Source: Prevotella sp. UBA6387 (lineage in GTDB: Bacteria; Bacteroidota; Bacteroidia; Bacteroidales; Bacteroidaceae). Taken from it: DNA of 5,018 nucleotides. Positions 1 to 5,018 of this stretch are shown piece by piece. A program made the translations under genes and the position numbers. Below the pieces are notes generated by a model. That model was not told the origin of the DNA, made no database searches, and worked only from the letters and a program-made list of their open reading frames with translations. Each line of letters starts with the position of its first letter. Within the stretch, counting starts at the first letter, position 1. The stretch covers positions 20,838 through 25,855 of the forward strand of contig DJQL01000074.1 in NCBI GenBank assembly GCA_002437565.1, written 5' to 3'.

Positions 1-600
1 ATCCGCAAGATCGCTCAACATGAAATCGTAGACCTCTTGGCGTGTACCCTTATGCACATTGTACATCTCGTCAGGTGTCATAGTCTTGGTAATCAATGGT
101 ATTTCTTCATACCCCATCCAAAGGTAATTGTAAAATAACGCACGATAGAAGCGAGCCTCAGCCAGTGTCTTGTTGGCGTAATCCTTATCCACTCTCGCAC
201 CTTGCATATGGTCAATGAGCTGGTTTGCTGCAACTACGCCATTGTAAAGCCCAAAGTCCCATTCGTTCCACCAAGAGCCATAGCCCCAAGCTCCGAAGCA
301 TGTCGATGGCGTGTATGAGAAATTATCCCATTTCGTCTTGTAAGATCCTTCTCCAATGCCTCCTCCAGTCTCAGACTCATCTGAAAGCAAGGAAGAGTAT
401 GCCCAGACCTCCATAAGGCGCGTTTGCACCTCATCCATCACGGCATACAAGGCCTTGTTCATGTCATCCTCTGTCTTATAAAACTCAGATTCAGAGATTT
501 GCGTTCTTGGCTCAGTCTCAAGGAAGTCGCCACACGAACCAGCCAAACTTGCCAGCACAAAAGATGACACAACCGTAAAAACAATCTTTATCTTGTTCAT
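1..600 (-). CDS. SusD/RagB-family surface glycan-binding lipoprotein, N-terminal 200 codons (3' part beyond window)
   Basis: The reading frame starts at the ATG at 600-598 and stays open for 200 codons to the left edge, so the C-terminal half or more is missing (SusD proteins usually have about 500-600 residues). A lipoprotein signal peptide (MNKIKIVFTVVSSFVLASLA) leads to a lipobox ending AGSC, with the lipidated Cys at residue 23. The following GDFLETEP is the usual start of mature SusD proteins, and its acidic residues fit export to the cell surface. Residues 40-60 (EFYKTEDDMNKALYAVMDEV) and 117-130 (FGLYNGVVAANQLI within it) match the N-terminal SusD domain. Residues 148-170 (EARFYRALFYNYL, then EIPLITK) are the hallmark TPR-like helix. 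Residues 105-114 carry four tryptophans, which may help bind glycan (inference). The gene lies 21 bp after susC on the same strand, so the two are surely cotranscribed. SusD caps the SusC barrel and captures ligand. The substrate cannot be read from this fragment. Confidence 0.95.
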   Translation of the reverse strand, partial: MNKIKIVFTVVSSFVLASLAGSCGDFLETEPRTQISESEFYKTEDDMNKALYAVMDEVQTRLMEVWAYSSLLSDESETGGGIGEGSYKTKWDNFSYTPSTCFGAWGYGSWWNEWDFGLYNGVVAANQLIDHMQGARVDKDYANKTLAEARFYRALFYNYLWMGYEEIPLITKTMTPDEMYNVHKGTRQEVYDFMLSDLAD

Positions 601-621
601 GATTTTCCAAATATTAATAAG

Positions 622-3600
622 TTACAATGTTATCGAAGCTCCAAAAGTGAAAGTACGGCTTTGTGGGTATGTACCTGAGTCGAGGCCGTTACGCGTTCCG
701 ACCTCTGGATCATAACCATCATAGCCTGTTATAGTAAACAGGTTCTCGCCCTGAATGAAAAGCCTCAGCCTCTGGATGCCCCACTTCGAGGTCAACGACC
801 TTGGCAACGTGTAGCCAAGCTGCGCTACTTTCAATCTTAGATAAGACCCATCTTTGACAAAGAAGTCAGATATTTGGTAGTTGTTGTTGTCTCCCTCTAC
901 AATGCGAGGCACAGTGTTGCTCGTTCCCTCACCATGCCAGCGGCCAAGCCAAAAGCTCTCGAAATTTCCCAACGCGACATTGGAGCGACGGTATAATTTA
1001 TAAATATCGTTCCCTATCGTGCCCTGGAAGAAGGCCGTAAAGTCTATTCCACGCCATTCGCTATTAACATTAAAGCCGTAGGTCCAGTCGGGTATTGGAT
1101 TTCCAATCTGGCAACGGTCGTTTGCCGTTATGACCTTATCGCCGTCAAGGTCTTTGAATTTAAGGTCGCCAGGCTTCGCGCCATCTTGCTTTGCATGGTT
1201 TGCGATGTCTTGTTCGTTCTGGAAGACACCTTCCGTCTTGTATCCATAGAAGAATCCATAAGGATGACCATTCTCGCTATAAGTGACTTGTCCGCCCATG
1301 CCACCCGTGATGCCGTCTATTCCCATGCGGTCATTACCTTGGTCGGTCACCTCGTTCTTGAGATAAGAGGCGTTGGCAGTAAAGGCAAGGCTAAGGTCGC
1401 TGATTCTTTTCCTATAAGACAGTTCCATCTCAACTCCCGAATTCTTGACAGACCCAGCGTTGACCGTCATTGTAGAATAGCTCGTGTACAATGGTATTGG
1501 CATGGACAACAGCATGTTCTTCGTCTTCTTAACATAATAATCGGCAGAGAAAGTGAGCGCCCCGCTCAAGAAACGCAAGTCAAGTCCCAAATCGGTTTGC
1601 TCTGACGTTTCCCATTTCAAGTCTTTGTTGGAATAACCCGCAGGCAACATACCCGTGTAAACCTTTCCACCAAAGACGGCGTTCTTGCCTTGTGACATCA
1701 TCGTCGTGTATTGGAATGCACCTATGTTTTCATTGCCATTCTGTCCCCAACTGAGCCTGACTTTTCCATAATCGAACCATTTGGGCAATTTCCCCAAAAA
1801 CTTCTCACGAGTGAACACCCATCCAAAGGAAACCGAAGGGAATGTCGCGTATTGGTGCTCCGTGCTGAAATTGGAGCTACCGTCCCTTCTCACGACAGCC
1901 TCCAGCAAGTATCGCTCGTCGTAATTATAGTTCACCCTCGCGAACAAACTTGCGAGTTTGTGGTCACTTGCGCCACCCCATATTTGCGATTGCTCTTCAG
2001 GTGCTGTCGCCGTGCCAATGTAAGCCTTGTTGATGTCGGTTGACAAAAGGTCAAAATCTGCTCCTCCAAGATACTCCGAATGCCGCGAGGAAAGACTCAT
2101 GCCAAGCAGCACACATAAATTGTGCTTGCCAAACGAGTTGTTATACGACAACACGTTCTCCTGCTGCCAAAATTCAGCGTCCGACTTGTCGTTTTGCACT
2201 TTTGACGTGGAGTTCTTGCTTGTAGCGTTCAATTCGTACACAGGAACGACGCCTCGCGTCGTAGTATTATAATAGTCCAGGCCAAAAGTGCCGCGATACT
2301 TTAACCCTTTCAACAACTCCACTTCAAAATTGAAATTGTAAGTGTGGCTAATGGGTATGGTGCGCTGATTGTGGTTGACCTGCAAGTCAGCCAAAGGATT
2401 CACGATTTCCCTCATCTCTATTATATTGTACGCACGTCCGTCTGGTGCCAACACATGGTTCGGATATGTACTGGCATATTGCTTTAGCTTATCCTCGTCG
2501 GTCTGATAAACCGACTCTGTCGGAGGAAGCATGTCTATGGATGCCATCAGTCCACCAACCTCGCTGTTTCCTATGCTCGTGCCTTTTGTGGTAGCCCTTG
2601 AAAAAGAGACAATGGCTCCGAGTCTCACTTTATTGAGCCATACTCTCGTGTTTGTGTCAAGCAATGTCGTGTTATAATTGAGCCTGAAGTTCAGTCGTGA
2701 GTAATCACTGTAGCCTTTGCCGAAAATTCCTTGCTGGCTGAGATAACCTGCTGATACATAGAAGTTGGATTTATCGGTTCCTCCACTGACATTGAACTTG
2801 TGGTTCACGATAGGCGCATTCTTATTCCTGACCACTTCTTGCCAGTCGGTATCCACATTCGACTTCGTTGAAAAATATGGCGCCTTGCCCGAATTGGTAG
2901 CCATCTCATTGATCAGCATTTGGTAGTCATCGCTTTTCAGCAAATCCAGTTTCTTGTCAGGATTCTGAATACCAAACGTAAACTCATAGTTGACCTGTAC
3001 CTTACCTTTGCTTCCCTTCTTTGTTGTTACCAACACCACGCCATTGGCTCCGCGGGCACCATAAATGGCGGCGCTTGCCGCGTCTTTCAACACTTCCACG
3101 CTCTCAATGTCTGAAGGATTAAGGTTGTCTATCCCATTCTCCGAGGGCAATCCGTCCACAATATACAAAGGCTCTGAGTTATTTACAGTACCAACGCCTC
3201 GAATACGGATTTTAGATCCTGCCCCAGGCTGGCCGGAATTTGAAGTAATCATCACACCCGTGACCTTTCCTTTCAATGCATTAGACATGCTCGTTGGGTT
3301 TCCCAAGTCAAGCTGTTCGCCTGTCAACTTGCTGACAGCCGACGACATGACACTCTTCTTTTGCACTCCATAACCAACGACAACAACTTGGTCGAGAGAC
3401 TTGGCATTGTCAGACAATATGACTCTCAAAGACTTATCGCCTGAAGTAACTTTCACTTCACGAGAATCATAACCAACAAAGGTGACAACAAGCACGTCGC
3501 CCACTTTAGCGTTTAACGTGAAATTACCATTCAAATCTGTAACAGTACCGTTTTTCGAGCTTCCTTTCAATATTACCGTTGCGCCAGGCAATGTCTCCCC

Positions 3601-3720
3601 ACTTTGATCGGAGACGATTCCATGCACTTGGGTCGTTTGACCTTGAGCTCGCACGCCAGCGAAAGGCGCAAGCATCACGCAACATGCCACTCCCCATTTA
3701 CACAAAGCCTTATTTCTCAT
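622..3720 (-). CDS. SusC/RagA-family TonB-linked outer-membrane transporter
   Basis: This is a complete 1032-residue TonB-dependent transporter that imports ligands captured by its SusD partner, using energy from TonB-ExbBD. A signal peptide is visible at residues 1-25 (hydrophobic core GVACCVMLAPFAG, likely cleavage VRA|QGQ). A carboxypeptidase-regulatory-like beta domain follows at about 31-105 (VHGIVSDQSGETLPGATV; GTVTDLNGNFTL). Next is the DQVVVVGYG stretch at 110-118, the usual TonB-box region. The plug spans about 119-236, with IRIRGVGTVNNSEPLYIVDG and IESVEVLKDAASAAIYGARG. The remainder is a beta barrel. It contains the family motif DLDGDKVITANDR (857-869), followed by IGNPIPDWTYGFN, and ends with YPQSRTFTFGASITL. 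There is no N-terminal STN domain, so ECF-sigma/anti-sigma control through this protein is unlikely (inference). The last residue is Leu rather than the common aromatic. Length and architecture are otherwise normal and the gene looks intact. The transported substrate is not known. Confidence 0.97.
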   Translation of the reverse strand: MRNKALCKWGVACCVMLAPFAGVRAQGQTTQVHGIVSDQSGETLPGATVILKGSSKNGTVTDLNGNFTLNAKVGDVLVVTFVGYDSREVKVTSGDKSLRVILSDNAKSLDQVVVVGYGVQKKSVMSSAVSKLTGEQLDLGNPTSMSNALKGKVTGVMITSNSGQPGAGSKIRIRGVGTVNNSEPLYIVDGLPSENGIDNLNPSDIESVEVLKDAASAAIYGARGANGVVLVTTKKGSKGKVQVNYEFTFGIQNPDKKLDLLKSDDYQMLINEMATNSGKAPYFSTKSNVDTDWQEVVRNKNAPIVNHKFNVSGGTDKSNFYVSAGYLSQQGIFGKGYSDYSRLNFRLNYNTTLLDTNTRVWLNKVRLGAIVSFSRATTKGTSIGNSEVGGLMASIDMLPPTESVYQTDEDKLKQYASTYPNHVLAPDGRAYNIIEMREIVNPLADLQVNHNQRTIPISHTYNFNFEVELLKGLKYRGTFGLDYYNTTTRGVVPVYELNATSKNSTSKVQNDKSDAEFWQQENVLSYNNSFGKHNLCVLLGMSLSSRHSEYLGGADFDLLSTDINKAYIGTATAPEEQSQIWGGASDHKLASLFARVNYNYDERYLLEAVVRRDGSSNFSTEHQYATFPSVSFGWVFTREKFLGKLPKWFDYGKVRLSWGQNGNENIGAFQYTTMMSQGKNAVFGGKVYTGMLPAGYSNKDLKWETSEQTDLGLDLRFLSGALTFSADYYVKKTKNMLLSMPIPLYTSYSTMTVNAGSVKNSGVEMELSYRKRISDLSLAFTANASYLKNEVTDQGNDRMGIDGITGGMGGQVTYSENGHPYGFFYGYKTEGVFQNEQDIANHAKQDGAKPGDLKFKDLDGDKVITANDRCQIGNPIPDWTYGFNVNSEWRGIDFTAFFQGTIGNDIYKLYRRSNVALGNFESFWLGRWHGEGTSNTVPRIVEGDNNNYQISDFFVKDGSYLRLKVAQLGYTLPRSLTSKWGIQRLRLFIQGENLFTITGYDGYDPEVGTRNGLDSGTYPQSRTFTFGASITL

Positions 3721-3765
3721 AGCATTGATTTTAAAATTAAGTTTTTAGATTAACTATTTGTGCCA

Positions 3766-3794
3766 CAAAATTATGCAGGAATACGTGAAACAAT
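3766..3794 (-). promoter_or_regulatory. Candidate Bacteroidetes-type promoter of the susC-susD operon
   Basis: Read on the minus strand, TAATTTTG (3773-3766) matches the Bacteroidetes -7 consensus TAnnTTTG exactly. Seventeen bases upstream lies ATTG (3794-3791), a partial match to the -33 TTTG element; the spacing is slightly short. Transcription would start near 3759, giving a leader of about 40 nt before the susC ATG at 3720. The leader is very A/T-rich and has no Shine-Dalgarno sequence, as is usual in this phylum. The assignment rests on motif match and position only. Confidence 0.55.
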
Positions 3795-3880
3795 GTTGGA
3801 TAATTGACTTGAAAGGGGTAAACGACTGTTCACACCACCTTTTTCGTATTATTTTCAACCTCATATCACCAGAAATGAGC

Positions 3881-3888
3881 TAATATTG
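3881..3888 (+). promoter_or_regulatory. Weak candidate -7 element for the ROK kinase operon
   Basis: TAATATTG differs by one base from the Bacteroidetes -7 consensus TAnnTTTG and lies 45 bp upstream of the kinase ATG, at a similar distance as the element proposed for susC on the other strand. No convincing -33 TTTG sits at the expected distance; the nearest T-rich stretch (TTTTC at 3852-3856) is too far upstream. It is the best match I found on this strand but could be chance in A/T-rich DNA. Confidence 0.25.
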
Positions 3889-3933
3889 CAGTGAGAACAG
3901 AAACTGGCACGAATCAAAAACAACAATCATGAT

Positions 3934-4863
3934 ATGAAAGACAAGACCTACTTGGGATTAGACCTCGGGGGCACCAAACTGCTCATTGGCGAGGTGAGGA
4001 GTGATGGCAAGATTCTCCGGGAAAAACGTTATACCTCTGACCTAAGCAATCAGGAAAATGCCACGAGCCTTATGATTTCGTCGCTCGACGACTTCGTGGC
4101 GAGCGATGATGGTCACCGCAATGCCGTGGCCATAGGTGTGGGCATGCCCGGGCGCGTGGACGCTGACCAAGGCGTGTGGCTGCAAATAGACCCCGAGCGC
4201 ACGTCGCCCATCCCATTGGGCAAAATGCTTGGGGAGCGTTTTGGCTTGCCATGCTTCATAGACAACGACGTGAAAAGCGCCACTCTCGCGGAACAACGCT
4301 GGGGATGCGGGCGCGTGTCGAGCGACTTCGTATATATTAATGTAGGCACGGGTGTTGGAGCCGGAATCGTGGTCGGCGGGAAGGTGATACATGGTTATCA
4401 TTGGGACGCGGGCGAGGTGGGATACACTTCTTTCAAGACTGGCGCGGGGCAAGACCTGTATGTTGAAGCCGTGGCTTCCGGCGCCGGCATGGACAACCTC
4501 GCGAGGAAACTCAGGAAAGAACATGCCACGCGTCTGACTTTCCCCACTGACAGGAGAATAGACGTGAAAGAGGTGTTCCGTCTGGAACAGGACGGCGACG
4601 CGCTTTGCCACATGATTGTAGAGCAAGCCACGCAAGCCTTGAAGACGCTCATTGGCAACATCGCCCGGACGATAGACCCGGAATATATCGTATTGGGGGG
4701 CGGCGTGGTGGCCGACGGATACCTGCTGAAGAAGATGCTGCCATCGCTTAATGGTAACTCTTTCCGTTTCATAAAGGACAAAATAGTCATCACGACACTC
4801 AATGGGCATGAGACGGGATTGCTCGGGGCCGCGGCAATGGCGATGAAAGGAACCGAAAACTGA
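3934..4863 (+). CDS. ROK-family sugar kinase lacking the usual zinc-site residues
   Basis: This is a complete 309-residue cytoplasmic protein of the ROK family, expected to phosphorylate a hexose or amino sugar with ATP. There is no N-terminal helix-turn-helix, so it is a kinase type and not a ROK repressor. The phosphate-binding motif is LGLDLGGTKLLIGE (7-20). IGVGMPGRVD (67-76) is a second family motif. IDNDVKSATLAE (109-120) contains the predicted catalytic base Asp112. INVGTGVGAGIVVGGK (135-150) is the phosphate 2 loop. AGEVGY (159-164) and YVEAVASG (176-183) keep the sugar-contacting glutamates. IVLGGGV (252-258) is in the adenosine-binding region. The usual HxnCxCGxxGC zinc motif is absent: His is Tyr164 and the Cys positions are Thr169, Ala171 and Tyr176. 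An in-frame TGA at 3892-3894 with no other ATG before 3934 fixes the start. The gene is divergent from susC and 10 bp upstream of a NagB-like gene. That neighbour suggests an amino sugar as substrate (glucosamine, GlcNAc or ManNAc), but glucose or fructose cannot be excluded. Confidence 0.93.
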   Translation: MKDKTYLGLDLGGTKLLIGEVRSDGKILREKRYTSDLSNQENATSLMISSLDDFVASDDGHRNAVAIGVGMPGRVDADQGVWLQIDPERTSPIPLGKMLGERFGLPCFIDNDVKSATLAEQRWGCGRVSSDFVYINVGTGVGAGIVVGGKVIHGYHWDAGEVGYTSFKTGAGQDLYVEAVASGAGMDNLARKLRKEHATRLTFPTDRRIDVKEVFRLEQDGDALCHMIVEQATQALKTLIGNIARTIDPEYIVLGGGVVADGYLLKKMLPSLNGNSFRFIKDKIVITTLNGHETGLLGAAAMAMKGTEN

Positions 4864-4873
4864 AAGAAAAAAA

Positions 4874-5018
4874 ATGAACAGAATCACAATATTTGAGAAA
4901 GTAGAGAGTTTTTATAACGAAGCGGCATCGCTGATAGCCAAGGGCATACTGCGGAAGCCGGACGCGGTCGTCGGGCTGTCCACCGGACGCACGACAAAAC
5001 TCATACACCGGAGGCTCT
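4874..5018 (+). CDS. NagB-like sugar-phosphate isomerase/deaminase, N-terminal 48 codons (3' part beyond window)
   Basis: A frame opens at the ATG at 4874 and stays open for 48 codons plus one base to the right edge. Its start reads MNRITIFEKVESFYNEAASL, and residues 32-41 (VVGLSTGRTT) resemble the phosphate-binding loop near the N-terminus of glucosamine-6-phosphate deaminase and 6-phosphogluconolactonase (typically LGLPTGSTP). The spacing of about 30 residues from the start, with an amphipathic helix before the loop, also fits this fold. The Pro of the typical loop is Ser36 here, so it may be a divergent NagB-like protein and not classical NagB. It lies 10 bp after the ROK kinase stop, with an A-rich leader that includes a run of eight A, so the two genes are almost certainly one operon. 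Deamination or isomerisation of the kinase product to a fructose-6-phosphate-type intermediate is the likely role (inference). The catalytic residues lie beyond the window. Confidence 0.72.
   Translation, partial: MNRITIFEKVESFYNEAASLIAKGILRKPDAVVGLSTGRTTKLIHRRL

Noticed and set aside
225..434. Short open frames on both strands within the susD region
   Set aside because: The true susD frame is continuous from 600 to 1 with strong family motifs, and these frames are out of phase with it or antisense to it.
601..621. Possible terminator or promoter between susC and susD
   Set aside because: The gap is only 21 bp of A/T-rich sequence with no hairpin followed by a T-run and no TAnnTTTG element, so it reads as an intra-operon spacer.
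1186..2272. Several plus-strand open frames of about 60-140 codons opposite susC
   Set aside because: They are antisense shadows of the intact susC gene, with no domain-like sequence and no plausible operon structure.
3934..4863. ROK-type transcriptional repressor (NagC/XylR-like)
   Set aside because: The protein begins directly with the ATP-binding motif at residue 7 and has no room for an N-terminal DNA-binding domain.
4042..4887. A 281-codon open frame on the minus strand opposite the ROK kinase
   Set aside because: It lies almost wholly antisense to a gene with clear family motifs. Its translation shows no recognisable domain, and long antisense frames are common opposite G+C-rich coding sequence.
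1..5018. CRISPR array, insertion sequence, tRNA or rRNA
   Set aside because: I found no regularly spaced direct repeats, transposase motifs, terminal inverted repeats or recognisable RNA-gene sequence, and nearly all of the window is accounted for by four coding regions.

Overview
The window looks like chromosomal DNA of a Bacteroidales bacterium, most likely a Prevotella or Bacteroides relative. The evidence is a canonical SusC/SusD outer-membrane pair, a Bacteroidetes-type promoter element (TAnnTTTG) before susC, and A-rich leaders in place of Shine-Dalgarno sequences before the genes. No species can be named from the sequence alone.

Layout. Positions 1-600 (minus strand) hold the first 200 codons of a SusD/RagB-type surface glycan-binding lipoprotein; the gene runs off the left edge. 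Positions 622-3720 (minus) hold a complete 1032-residue SusC/RagA-type TonB-dependent transporter. It is read first and is separated from susD by only 21 bp, so the two form a susC-susD operon. Positions 3721-3933 are a 213-bp divergent intergenic region with a good promoter candidate for susC, a weaker one for the rightward gene and some imperfect inverted repeats. Positions 3934-4863 (plus) hold a complete 309-residue ROK-family sugar kinase. Ten bases later, positions 4874-5018 (plus) begin a NagB-like sugar-phosphate isomerase/deaminase that is cut by the right edge.

How it fits together (inference). SusC and SusD would capture an oligosaccharide or related ligand at the cell surface and import it into the periplasm. 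The divergent ROK kinase and NagB-like enzyme would act in the cytoplasm on a released sugar. Kinase plus NagB-like isomerase/deaminase is a logic typical of amino-sugar use: phosphorylation, then deamination to a glycolytic intermediate. The window is therefore probably part of a polysaccharide utilization locus or a glycan-scavenging locus, but the hydrolases that would identify the substrate are not in view.

The most notable oddity is that the ROK kinase lacks all four residues of the usual ROK zinc site while keeping its other sugar- and nucleotide-binding motifs. I see no RNA gene, mobile element, CRISPR array or clear terminator, and no convincing sign of a wholly new system.
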